Shown here: positions 24,279 to 31,376 of the stretch, piece after piece
Layout of the letters: each line of letters begins with the position of its first letter
Numbering within the stretch: the stretch's first letter is position 1
Source: COE1 sp036310845
Lineage (GTDB): Bacteria > Bacillota > Clostridia > Lachnospirales > Lachnospiraceae
DNA length: 31,376 nucleotides
Assembly (NCBI GenBank): GCA_036310845.1
Contig: JAXJRB010000116.1
Span: 1 to 31,376, forward strand
Reading direction: 5' to 3'
The notes under the pieces: model-generated
What the model was told of the DNA's origin: nothing
The model's database searches: none
Seen by the model: the letters and a program-made list of their open reading frames with translations, nothing else
Translations under genes and position numbers: made by a program

Positions 24279-24309
24279 TTTTCTCCTCTTTCCATGACAC
24301 ATGTGTCAT

Positions 24310-24705
24310 TTATTGTGCTATGCTATCAAAATCCTCTTCTGTTTTCTTTTCATGCAATTCTACCACTAATTTGTGCGGGAGACATACAATTGTCTCATTC
24401 GTCTTTGAAATTGCTTTATGTTTCACACAATACTGGTCAGGACAGTCTGCATGTTCCATATATACCATATTGTCTTTTATCACAATCCTATTTTCTCCCA
24501 AAGAATTACGAATCTCTATTTTCCTATTTTCTGTTAATACATAGCTTCCATATTCTTTTCCATCTACCATAATTCGAACAAGTTCTCCTTCCTGCATATT
24601 ACTACATCGAAAGAAAACAGCCATAGCTCCTGCCACTAATAAAACTACAACTACAAACATAATATCCTTTTTCCTAAGCATGCTCCATCCTTGCCCTTTA
24701 CTCAT
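24310..24705 (-). CDS. NusG domain II-containing membrane-anchored protein
   Basis: A 131-residue protein with one N-terminal TM segment (about residues 15-33) and an extracytoplasmic NusG-II domain. The conserved stretch is HADCPDQYCVKHKAISKT followed by ETIVCLPHKLVVEL, with three cysteines. These proteins co-occur with Gx and ApbE proteins in flavin-based electron-transfer loci; their exact role is unproven. ATG 24705 or the internal ATG at 24681, which has AAGGA nearby, could be the start. The gene is 46 bp downstream of apbE. Confidence 0.88.
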   Translation of the reverse strand: MSKGQGWSMLRKKDIMFVVVVLLVAGAMAVFFRCSNMQEGELVRIMVDGKEYGSYVLTENRKIEIRNSLGENRIVIKDNMVYMEHADCPDQYCVKHKAISKTNETIVCLPHKLVVELHEKKTEEDFDSIAQ

Positions 24706-24751
24706 TTTATCAATCCCATATACTTTATATTACGCCCAAACGGTATGTATC

Positions 24752-25786
24752 CTATATCGTTTCAATAACTTCGTATTCCAGTTCTGTTGAAAAATTCTCT
24801 ACAATCCCTTCTGTCACATATAGCTTACCATTTTCATCACATAATATCATATCAAACATCTCATGGTGCGCCTTCCAGAACTCTGTTGCATCCTCTTTTC
24901 CCATAACAAATAATGCTGTTGACAATCCATCTGCCAAAGTTCCATCATCACAAACAATTGTTACCGATACTAACCCATTTTGCACAGGCATTCCTGTACG
25001 GGGACTAATAATATGATGATACCGTACACCATTCTCTTCAAAATATCGCTCATAATTCCCTGACGTAATGACTGCTTTTTCTTTTATTGACACAATTCCC
25101 AAATACGGAATACTCTCATAAGGACTCTTAATCGCTATACGCCACATACTTCCATCACTTTTCGCCCCTACCGTCTGAACATTTCCACCCAGATTAAGCA
25201 TTGCACTTTTTACACCATATTTCTTCATAATGCGCGCTATTTGAGTCGACGTATAGCCTTTCGCAATTCCTCCAAAATCAATCTGTGTATGTTCTGCCAT
25301 CTCAACCATTTTTGTATTCTCATCAAACAATATATCAGATGTATTTACATAAGAAAGAATTTCCTTTATTTCTTCACTAGAAGGTACTTTATATTCTTTT
25401 TCTGTGAATCCCCACGCTTGCATCAATGGATACACTGTGATATCAAAAGCGCCTTGCGTCAGCTCCCATATTTCTTTGGAACGCTTCAGCAGATATGCAT
25501 AATCTTCCGAAAGCTCTCCTTTTTTATCCCGATTCAAAATAGCCACTTCGCTTGCTTTATTTCCCGTCGACAGCAGTGCATCCAAACGATAAATCTCTTC
25601 CTCTGCTGCTACAATTGCCTTCTCACTGTTACGTCCGCATGCTGTTAACTCCATATAGGTGTCCATCGCAAAAATACTCTTTGTTGTTATTTTGTTTTCT
25701 TTTTCAGCCACTATTGCAACCACGATTCCTAGAAGAATAATTCCGTAAGCTATCCATCCTTTTTCCGCTATCTTCTTCATAAACAT
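24752..25786 (-). CDS. apbE: FAD:protein FMN transferase ApbE
   Basis: A 344-residue ApbE. It attaches FMN covalently to a Thr in a Dxx(S/T)GAT-type motif of exported proteins. Visible features are an N-terminal membrane anchor (about 10-27, no lipobox Cys), FAMDTYMEL, IDFGGIAKGYTSTQIA, AMLNLGGNVQTVG, SPRTGMPVQNG and the metal-site region DDGTLADGLSTALFVMG. Length is standard. ATG 25786 and ATG 25780 are both near AAGGAAG. It is first in a minus-strand run with the NusG-II, Gx and PlsC-like genes, divergent from a lipoprotein with a candidate acceptor motif, which is its likely substrate. Confidence 0.95.
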   Translation of the reverse strand: MFMKKIAEKGWIAYGIILLGIVVAIVAEKENKITTKSIFAMDTYMELTACGRNSEKAIVAAEEEIYRLDALLSTGNKASEVAILNRDKKGELSEDYAYLLKRSKEIWELTQGAFDITVYPLMQAWGFTEKEYKVPSSEEIKEILSYVNTSDILFDENTKMVEMAEHTQIDFGGIAKGYTSTQIARIMKKYGVKSAMLNLGGNVQTVGAKSDGSMWRIAIKSPYESIPYLGIVSIKEKAVITSGNYERYFEENGVRYHHIISPRTGMPVQNGLVSVTIVCDDGTLADGLSTALFVMGKEDATEFWKAHHEMFDMILCDENGKLYVTEGIVENFSTELEYEVIETI

Positions 25787-25843
25787 TTCTTCCTTTTTTA
25801 TTTACCTTAAAATCTTATTGATATATTTTCTCAATTACATTTC

Positions 25844-25895
25844 TTGACTTTTCTATTTTATCCTGTTAAATTTTTCCTTGTTAGTCGCGACTTAC
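25844..25895 (+). promoter_or_regulatory. Lipoprotein promoter with palindromic operator
   Basis: TTGACT (25844-25849), a 17-bp spacer and TAAATT (25867-25872) are followed at the expected start site by a 16-bp palindrome with one mismatched pair, GTTAGTCGCGACTTAC (25880-25895). The position suggests repression of the lipoprotein gene and possibly of divergent apbE. The regulator is unknown. Confidence 0.5.
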
Positions 25896-25969
25896 TTTTA
25901 TTATTTATTTTTACATGATAAAGACTATACTGTCAATATCATATCATAGACATCTTAGGAGGACAAATT

Positions 25970-26968
25970 ATGAAAAGAAAAAGTCTTATTGCCCTTGGCT
26001 TAGCTAGCATTTTTATTCTATCTGCTGTGGGTTGCAACAACACTGACAGCGCAGAAAATACGAATATTGCGGAAAATAAAGTTGCTCTTGCTACTTCCGT
26101 TGAAAAAACAGAGACTGCTTTAGAAGATACCTTGATTTATGGCACTGTCAATTTACCGTATGCTGATTTCTACTATGGTGAGCTGAAGCAGATTGAACCA
26201 GAAACAGATGCTGTGACCGGACAATATGATGTCAATGATATAGTTGCTTCTTTTGGCTACGAAGCAGAAGGTATGTATGATGCCGTTACCAGTGCAACAA
26301 CATCAAAATCAAAACGTTTTGAAGCTACTTATTTTGAAGAAGTCGAAACAGGTGTTAACATTTTAGGTGTGGCAAATGTAAATGTTGCTATTTCCAAAGC
26401 GCTCTATGATGATGTTCAAAATGCCATCACAAACGGAACTATCTGCCAAAATCCATTAGTAGAGCTTGTAAGTGCCATGACTGTTTCTGAACAGACTCCT
26501 GCAGAATATAAAGTAATCAACTCAGATGGAACATTAAGCAAGACCATTGGAAATACTGTCACTGCCGAAAACGCAACTGCAACACTTACAACCATTTCCT
26601 CATGGGGAAATTATCAAATCAATTTTGAGGATGAAACCTATAGCGGACTTCAGCACCTCGTTACCGTTGACTCAGGTCTTACCGATGATTGTATTTCCTT
26701 TGATGGTACCACAATTCAAATTACTAGTGATACAGGACTAACCGGTGCAGACTTTATTGCAAATCTTTCTACTGCCCATGTAAATGGTGAAAAAGTTAGT
26801 GGAAAAGGATTGTCTTCTATCATTTTCACCGAAGAAGGTGCTCTTAATCTTGAAGCCACCACAAAGAAAGATGATGTTGAGGTTGAAATTTTTCCTGCTA
26901 GCTCCACCTATGAAGTTACTTTAGAAGCAACCGGCTTCCCTTCTATTACTTTTGAGGTTACAAGATAG
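25970..26968 (+). CDS. Secreted lipoprotein with flavinylation-like motif
   Basis: A 332-residue lipoprotein. The signal peptide (1-21) ends in a lipobox at Cys22 (LSAVGC). After a low-complexity linker, GTVNLPYADFYYGEL and YDAVTSATTSKSKRF follow. The latter (D104 to T110) fits the ApbE acceptor pattern Dxx(S/T)xAT, with Ser where Gly is usual. The rest is beta-rich and ends in an Ig-like segment (VEIFPASSTYEVTLEATGF). Some features recall clostridial lipoproteins annotated as Tp47-like penicillin-binding, but I am unsure. ATG 25970 has AGGAGG seven bases upstream. It is divergent from apbE and ends 1 bp before the ferric-reductase-like gene, so a surface redox role is plausible. Confidence 0.7.
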   Translation: MKRKSLIALGLASIFILSAVGCNNTDSAENTNIAENKVALATSVEKTETALEDTLIYGTVNLPYADFYYGELKQIEPETDAVTGQYDVNDIVASFGYEAEGMYDAVTSATTSKSKRFEATYFEEVETGVNILGVANVNVAISKALYDDVQNAITNGTICQNPLVELVSAMTVSEQTPAEYKVINSDGTLSKTIGNTVTAENATATLTTISSWGNYQINFEDETYSGLQHLVTVDSGLTDDCISFDGTTIQITSDTGLTGADFIANLSTAHVNGEKVSGKGLSSIIFTEEGALNLEATTKKDDVEVEIFPASSTYEVTLEATGFPSITFEVTR

Positions 26969-26969
26969 C

Positions 26970-27662
26970 ATGAAACTACTTTTCACATTAATAATAACTT
27001 TATGTATTATTATGCTTGCGCAAAACAACTTGCGCAAGCATACTTCTATATGGTATTGTACAGCCTTTCTTCTTTCTCTTGGCTACCTTTTATTACCATC
27101 ATCTGCTCCTGTTTGGCTAACATTTTTTACCAAAAACATTATTGGTCGCGGTACACTTGCTACTGCCCTTTTCTTATTAGTTATGTATGCACGAATCTTC
27201 CCTGCAAAAGGTCGTTTATTTCGTACCTTTATGAGCCTGCGCGCTCCGCTAGCCATCATGGCTTCCTTCATTATTCTTCTGCATAACGGCACTTATTTTA
27301 TACACTATTATACTAATATTACCAAAAGAAATGTTTCCATGACACCTTTAGAAATCCTAGCGGCCTGTTGCACGGCACTTATGCTAGTGCTACTTGTCCC
27401 TTTAACCCTCACTTCATTTTCTATTGTTCGCAAGAAAATGAAAGGTAAAACATGGAAAAACATACAACGACTTTCCTACTTATTCTATGGGCTTATTTAT
27501 CTACATGTTGCATGTCTTTTCAGTGAACAAATAAGAAAAGGAAAGCAATCTTATCAATTAGAACTCGCTATTTATACTGCTATTTTTGGCATTTATCTCG
27601 TTTGCCGAATTGCTTTATATTTTCAAGCAAAGCATCATAGCTGCACAATCTACAGACATTGA
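26970..27662 (+). CDS. Ferric-reductase-like heme membrane protein
   Basis: A 230-residue protein with about six TM segments, resembling ferric-reductase-like/MsrQ-type heme b proteins. Candidate heme ligands are H105 (and H112) in ILLHNGTYFIHYY, after the signature SLRAPLAIMASF, and H179 in LIYLHVAC, after WKNIQRLSYLFYG. It would pass electrons across the membrane to an FMN protein. ATG 26970 lies 1 bp after the lipoprotein stop; an in-frame TTG at 26952 overlaps it. The last dozen residues (KHHSCTIYRH) look abnormal because they read out of frame through a remnant FMN-binding domain, so the native C-terminus has probably been lost. Confidence 0.75.
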   Translation: MKLLFTLIITLCIIMLAQNNLRKHTSIWYCTAFLLSLGYLLLPSSAPVWLTFFTKNIIGRGTLATALFLLVMYARIFPAKGRLFRTFMSLRAPLAIMASFIILLHNGTYFIHYYTNITKRNVSMTPLEILAACCTALMLVLLVPLTLTSFSIVRKKMKGKTWKNIQRLSYLFYGLIYLHVACLFSEQIRKGKQSYQLELAIYTAIFGIYLVCRIALYFQAKHHSCTIYRH

Positions 27663-27741
27663 TACGGTTAGTGGAGCTACATTTAGCTCAGAAGGTATTA
27701 TAAATGCGGTAGTTGCTGCATTGGAAAATGCACGTCAATAA
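27622..27741 (+). pseudogene. Remnant of an FMN-binding domain protein
   Basis: In the +1 frame relative to the membrane gene, the sequence encodes IIAAQSTDIDTVSGATFSSE followed by GIINAVVAALENARQ and a stop at 27739-27741. This is the classic C-terminal end of an FMN-binding domain, with the DTVSGAT acceptor motif intact. The first 50 or so residues of the domain are missing and there is no start codon or ribosome site. The remnant overlaps the 3' end of the membrane protein gene, which indicates a deletion that joined the two genes out of frame. Confidence 0.8.
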
Positions 27742-27858
27742 AACATTACCGTTCACACAATAACGCTTTTCTACCACGTAATAAATACTTTTATATTGCA
27801 TCTTTGGGAAATTAATAGTAGAATATCTATAACAAAACGCTTATAACCAGTTTCCTAT

Positions 27859-27904
27859 AAAAAGAAGCTTCCCTCGTATTTCGCTACAAAGGAAGCTTCT
27901 TTTT
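27859..27904. terminator. Terminator after the PilZ gene
   Basis: AAAAAGAAGCTTCC / GGAAGCTTCTTTTT form a 14-bp stem with an 18-nt loop, usable from both sides. It lies 22 bp after the PilZ stop on the minus strand and about 120 bp after the FMN-binding remnant on the plus strand. The stretch 27742-27858 has no gene. Confidence 0.8.
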
Positions 27905-27925
27905 AAATATTTATTATTTTTATTA

Positions 27926-28276
27926 CTATTCTTTATCCATATACTTTTCCGGTTCAGAAACCACATTATAAACATCAATTCTCTGTAGGTCAATTTCAGG
28001 CATTCCAATAAAGGTTCCACCATACTGGAATAACTCTGGCTCTTTTTCAATTCTTACTACTTCAATAAATGCATGAAGTACTTCCTTAGTCCAGATAGTA
28101 AGATACGCCTCGTACACCGCTCCTATCTCCAAAAGCTCTACACAAGTAAAGCCAATTCCTGTCTTGGAAACATTCAATACATCAATACCTACCTCTTCTG
28201 TCTTACCGGAATCTAATCTTTTTACAATAATTCTTGATTTTAATTCCGTTCTTTTGCTTTTTCTTCTTTCAACCAC
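27926..28276 (-). CDS. PilZ-domain protein, probable c-di-GMP receptor
   Basis: A 116-residue single PilZ domain. The N-terminus ERRKSKRTEL supplies the RxxxR motif and DVLNVSKTGIGF the (D/N)xSxxG motif, the two halves of the cyclic di-GMP site. It probably relays c-di-GMP to motility, adhesion or exopolysaccharide. The start is GTG at 28276 with AAGGGG eight bases upstream; no suitable ATG is in frame. It is monocistronic between its own promoter (28355-28383) and the terminator at 27859-27904. Confidence 0.88.
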   Translation of the reverse strand: MVERRKSKRTELKSRIIVKRLDSGKTEEVGIDVLNVSKTGIGFTCVELLEIGAVYEAYLTIWTKEVLHAFIEVVRIEKEPELFQYGGTFIGMPEIDLQRIDVYNVVSEPEKYMDKE

Positions 28277-28354
28277 GATTACATCCCCTTTTCACTAAAA
28301 TCAATACCTTCCATCTCTAGATACCTCATTTCCTAAATAGTTTATCTATACAAT

Positions 28355-28383
28355 ATTTTACTCTATTTATCAGATTATGTCAA
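28355..28383 (-). promoter_or_regulatory. Promoter of the PilZ gene
   Basis: TTGACA (28378-28383), a 17-bp spacer and TAAAAT (28355-28360) on the minus strand. The leader is about 70 bases. It begins close to the left end of the repeat cluster at 28389-28638. Confidence 0.7.
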
Positions 28384-28388
28384 TTTGT

Positions 28389-28451
28389 CACAAAAATGTC
28401 GTTACATAGAAGTAATTAGACGAGAATTTTGGCTAAAATTCTTGCTAAATT
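28389..28451 (+). repeat. Two-hairpin repeat, copy A (short)
   Basis: The head CGTTACATAGAAGTAATTAG is followed by stem 1, CGAGAATTTT / AAAATTCTTG, with one G-T pair. The second stem is missing. It is the most diverged and shortest of the three tandem copies. Confidence 0.65.
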
Positions 28452-28456
28452 ACTCT

Positions 28457-28546
28457 ATAGAAAATTGCTGTTACCTAGAAGTAGTTAGACAAGAATTTCG
28501 ACAGAAATTCTTGCTAAAGTGCGTGCGCTGGCACGCACTATTTTTA
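28457..28546 (+). repeat. Two-hairpin repeat, copy B
   Basis: The head ATAGAAAATTGCTGTTACC is followed by stem 1, CAAGAATTTC / GAAATTCTTG (28490-28513), then stem 2, AGTGCGTGC / GCACGCACT with loop GCTG (28518-28539), and then ATTTTTAT. It is nearly identical to the copy at 1-88. Confidence 0.8.
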
Positions 28547-28550
28547 TGTA

Positions 28551-28638
28551 ATAGGAAATTGCTGTAACGTAGAGGTAGTTAATAAAGAATTTACGAAGTA
28601 AATTCTTTGAGTGATTGCCGCTGGGCAATCACTTTTTT
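28551..28638 (+). repeat. Two-hairpin repeat, copy C
   Basis: The head ATAGGAAATTGCTGTAACG is followed by stem 1, AAAGAATTTA / TAAATTCTTT (28584-28608), then stem 2, AGTGATTGCC / GGCAATCACT with loop GCTG (28610-28633), and a run of six T. The last part works as a plus-strand terminator shape and overlaps the queA stop codon. Both stems differ in sequence from copy B yet remain fully paired. Confidence 0.8.
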
Positions 28639-29671
28639 ACTGAATAAACATCGCATCTCCAAAACTAAAGAAACGATATCTCATCTCTACCGCAGTCTTA
28701 TATGCATTTAATACCTGTTCTTTCCCTGCAAGTGCAGATACCAGCATAATCAATGTAGATTCCGGTAAATGGAAATTAGTAATCAGATTATCCAATACCT
28801 TGAACTTGTAGCCAGGGTATATAAATATTTCGGTATTGTCACAGCCTGCAACTACTTTTCCTTCCTCATTTGCAGCACTTTCAACGGTTCTACAGCTAGT
28901 TGTTCCAACGCAGATAACTCTGCCGCCTGCTGCCTTTGTATCATTAATCAAATCCGCTGCTTCTTGTGTCACCTGATAAAATTCCGAATGCATATGGTGG
29001 TTCAACACATTATCTTCTTTCACAGGACGGAACGTTCCAAGTCCTACATGCAAGGTAACATATGCTATCTTTATTCCCTTTTCTTCTACCTTCTTGAGTA
29101 AATCCTGGGTAAAATGCAAACCTGCTGTCGGTGCTGCTGCTGATCCCTCATACTTCGCATAAACAGTCTGATAACGACTCTTATCCTGAAGCTTATGTGT
29201 AATATACGGTGGTAATGGCATCTCTCCCAGTCTATCCAATACCTCTTCGAAAATTCCCTCGTAAGAAAACTGAATCAAACGATTGCCTTCTTCTACAACA
29301 TCCAAAACTGTTCCCGTAAGAATTCCATCGCCAAAAGAAATCACTGCACCCGGTCTTGCCTTTTTCCCCGGCTTTACAAGTGTTTCCCATATATCATTTT
29401 CTCTTCTTTTTAGCAGTAATACCTCAATAGCCGCTCCTGTATCTGCTTTTACTCCCATCAGTCTTGCAGGAATTACCTTTGTATTATTGAGTACAAGACA
29501 ATCTCCTTCATGCAGAAAGTCAATGATATCTTTAAACACATGATGCTCAACTTCTCCTGTAGTCTTATTCAATACCAGTAATCTTGAGCTTGATCTATCT
29601 TCCAACGGATCCTGCGCAATCAGTTCCTCCGGCAAATCAAAATAAAAATCCGATTTTCTGAGTTCTTCCAT
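28637..29671 (-). CDS. queA: tRNA preQ1(34) S-adenosylmethionine ribosyltransferase-isomerase
   Basis: A 344-residue QueA. It transfers the ribosyl part of SAM to preQ1 in tRNA to form epoxyqueuosine. Signatures are FDLPEELIAQDPLEDRSSSRLL, LVLNNTKVIPARL, GSAAAPTAGLHFT, YVTLHVGLGTFRPV, HMHSEFY and TNFHLPESTLIMLVSALAG. Length is normal. ATG 29671 has AAAGGA upstream. It lies 51 bp after the M18 peptidase gene and may be co-transcribed with it. Other queuosine genes are not in the window. The stop codon sits within the tail of repeat copy C. Confidence 0.96.
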   Translation of the reverse strand: MEELRKSDFYFDLPEELIAQDPLEDRSSSRLLVLNKTTGEVEHHVFKDIIDFLHEGDCLVLNNTKVIPARLMGVKADTGAAIEVLLLKRRENDIWETLVKPGKKARPGAVISFGDGILTGTVLDVVEEGNRLIQFSYEGIFEEVLDRLGEMPLPPYITHKLQDKSRYQTVYAKYEGSAAAPTAGLHFTQDLLKKVEEKGIKIAYVTLHVGLGTFRPVKEDNVLNHHMHSEFYQVTQEAADLINDTKAAGGRVICVGTTSCRTVESAANEEGKVVAGCDNTEIFIYPGYKFKVLDNLITNFHLPESTLIMLVSALAGKEQVLNAYKTAVEMRYRFFSFGDAMFIQ

Positions 29672-29722
29672 TTTTGTTTTTCCTTTCGTAATTATTCAGT
29701 TCCTTCATAATCACTTTTGAAA

Positions 29723-31117
29723 CTATGCATTTTCCAAAAATGCCTTATATCCTCGCATTGTCTCAAATGCATCTATTTTACTTGTTACTTCGAATGGCGC
29801 ATGCATATTCATAACCGCCGTTCCACAGTCTACCACATTCATAGCATACTCTGCAAGTATATGTGATACGGTCCCGCTTCCACCTAAATCAATTCTTCCA
29901 TACTCAGCAAACTGATAAACGACATCTTTCTCCTCTAAAATCATTCTAAGCTTCGCTAAATACTCTGCATTGGCATCATTTGCACCACTCTTACCTCTCG
30001 CACCTGTAACTTTATTAAATACCAGACCGCCACCAAGCAATGCTGCATTTTTCTTTTCAAAAGCATCAGCAAACATCGGATCATAGACACTGCTTACATC
30101 TGCTGACAATAAATTGGATGAAGACATAGCTCTTCGAAACGCAATATCCGATTCCTCACCATGTAAATACATTGCTTCTGCAATCATGTTTTCAAAAAAG
30201 CGGGAGGTCATTCCGGTTGCTCCGTAACTTCCTATCTCTTCTTTATCAGCCAGCATGACAACACTTGTCTTTGAAGGATTCTTTGCATGTAGTAATGCAT
30301 GTACTGCTGCATAAGCACATACCTTATCATCATGACCATATGCCATAATCATACTTCGATCAAGTCCTGCTTCTCTTGCCTTTCCTGCCGGAACAATCTC
30401 TAGCTCTGCAGACAGGAAATCCTCTTCCTCCATATCATAACACTCCTGCAATAGCTGCATAATTTTAGCTTTTACAGGTTCTGCACTATTTTCTTCTTTG
30501 TCTTTTTCTTTTAATGGACGATTGCCAATTACAACATCCAATACCTCGCCGGAAAAAAGCTTCTCTGCAGTCTTTTCCATCTGTTCACTTGCAATGTGTG
30601 GCAATAAATCCGAAATAAAAACAACCGGTTCATCTTTATCTTCACCAAGGCATACCTCAACGGTTGTTCCATCTTTCTTAATCACTACACCATGAATTGC
30701 TAACGGAATCGTTACCCACTGGTATTTCTTGATTCCTCCATAATAATGAGTATCAAGATATGCTACACCTTCATTTTCATACAATGGATTTGGCTTTACA
30801 TCTATTCTTGGCGAATCGATATGTGAAACTATCATATTCATGCCCCGTTCCATCGATTCTTTCCCGATATGCATCAATATCACTGCCTTATTCATCCAGG
30901 TAGCATATACCTTATCGCCTTCTTTTATCTTTTTTTGTTCTTTTATTAACTTTGCAAGGTCAACAAAACCTTCTTTTTCAACCATATTAACAACGGTATC
31001 ACAGCATTCTCTTTCTGTTTTCGCTTTATTCAAAAAATGCATGTAATCCTTGGCATAATACTCCATCTTTTCTAAACGTTTCTCACTATATTCCTTCCAA
31101 CAATTCTTTCGTTCCAT
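29723..31117 (-). CDS. M18-family aminopeptidase
   Basis: A 464-residue zinc aminopeptidase of the M18 family (aspartyl aminopeptidase group). Probable metal ligands are the His in SHIDSPR, Asp in YGHDDKVC, the Glu pair in ADKEEIGSYG, Asp in LLSADVSS and His in NMHAPFEV. It removes N-terminal, often acidic, residues from peptides in the cytosol. Length and motif order match the family. ATG 31117 has AAAGGAG six bases upstream. It precedes queA on the same strand. Confidence 0.93.
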   Translation of the reverse strand: MERKNCWKEYSEKRLEKMEYYAKDYMHFLNKAKTERECCDTVVNMVEKEGFVDLAKLIKEQKKIKEGDKVYATWMNKAVILMHIGKESMERGMNMIVSHIDSPRIDVKPNPLYENEGVAYLDTHYYGGIKKYQWVTIPLAIHGVVIKKDGTTVEVCLGEDKDEPVVFISDLLPHIASEQMEKTAEKLFSGEVLDVVIGNRPLKEKDKEENSAEPVKAKIMQLLQECYDMEEEDFLSAELEIVPAGKAREAGLDRSMIMAYGHDDKVCAYAAVHALLHAKNPSKTSVVMLADKEEIGSYGATGMTSRFFENMIAEAMYLHGEESDIAFRRAMSSSNLLSADVSSVYDPMFADAFEKKNAALLGGGLVFNKVTGARGKSGANDANAEYLAKLRMILEEKDVVYQFAEYGRIDLGGSGTVSHILAEYAMNVVDCGTAVMNMHAPFEVTSKIDAFETMRGYKAFLENA

Positions 31118-31376
31118 CTTTTTCTCCTTTAGTTTTATATTAAATTCAAGTTTAGTGGAGTAATATTCAAGGCTACGAGCACTCTTTTACAGGTTTTGTG
31201 TATAGCAAATGAATATGCCTCAAATGCAAACCCGCTTGTTTGGTATTTCCCAAATGGAGCGTTCGGCATGTTTGTGAATAAGAACCTAGTAAATTATTGC
31301 AGTTCACTAAGTAAAAAACTTAATACACACTACGCTGTGAAATGAAGTTATATTTTGTTTTGGACATATACAAGGA
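31118..31376. other. Intergenic region without a recognised gene
   Basis: The 259 bases before the M18 gene hold no gene that I can support. There is a weak -10-like TATACA on the minus strand near 31180, short inverted words, and a moderately GC-rich middle (31220-31290) unlike the AT-rich ends. The right edge ends with ACAAGGA, which could be the ribosome site of a plus-strand gene beyond the window. Confidence 0.4.

Noticed and set aside
27600..27741. Explaining the FMN-binding tail as a single frameshift in an intact fusion gene
   Set aside because: Shifting frame would restore only about 35 residues; the first part of the domain is absent, so a deletion is needed.
28389..28638. Tandem repeats that could look like a small CRISPR array
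   Set aside because: Units are of unequal length, contain two internal hairpins, diverge from each other and have no spacer pattern or cas genes. A matching copy in the opposite orientation lies at 1-88.

Overview
The window looks like chromosomal DNA of a low-GC Gram-positive anaerobe, most likely a Lachnospiraceae-type Clostridia. The evidence is the AT-rich sequence, strong AGGAGG-type ribosome sites, near-consensus TTGACA/TATAAT promoters, and typical gene sets: yceD-rpmF, an ACT protein next to a PFL/DUF711 protein, polA-coaE-FtsA-like-metallohydrolase, and ApbE with NusG-II and Gx proteins. No rRNA, tRNA, phage, transposase or CRISPR was seen. Most genes are on the minus strand.

Layout. 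1-1180: a yceD-rpmF operon behind a perfect consensus promoter, followed by hairpin-rich intergenic DNA. 1257-6343: an unusual four-gene minus-strand operon, in transcription order STAS protein, GH3-family acyl-adenylate/amide synthetase, HxxxDG acyltransferase of the condensation superfamily, and a MATE exporter fused to an RsbW/SpoIIAB-type ATPase domain. 6676-7962: tmcAL on the plus strand. 7963-9616: an ABC-2 exporter pair. 9888-11554: PFL and ACT proteins. 11785-18493: a minus-strand run from a zinc-finger anti-sigma-like protein through polA, coaE and an FtsA-like ATPase to an MBL hydrolase. 18554-18706: a large imperfect palindrome. 18957-19784: a TrmH-family RNA methyltransferase. 19807-22300: an RsmH-family methyltransferase overlapping an AGCS symporter. 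22493-27741: a flavin/redox block with PlsC-like, Gx, NusG-II and ApbE genes on the minus strand and, divergently, a lipoprotein with a flavinylation-like motif, a ferric-reductase-like membrane protein and a broken FMN-binding domain. 27926-28276: a PilZ protein. 28389-28638: three tandem copies of a structured repeat. 28637-31117: queA and an M18 aminopeptidase.

The best candidate for an undescribed system is the STAS/GH3/acyltransferase/MATE-HATPase operon. It combines small-molecule conjugation, export and a partner-switch-like control module whose kinase-like domain is covalently attached to the transporter. A second lead is a repeat family (1-88, 9791-9837, 28389-28638) in which two hairpins keep pairing through compensatory base changes, which suggests it acts as RNA. 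A third is the remnant FMN-binding domain carrying an intact SGAT motif directly after the ferric-reductase-like gene.

All functional assignments come from reading motifs and gene order. No database search was possible.
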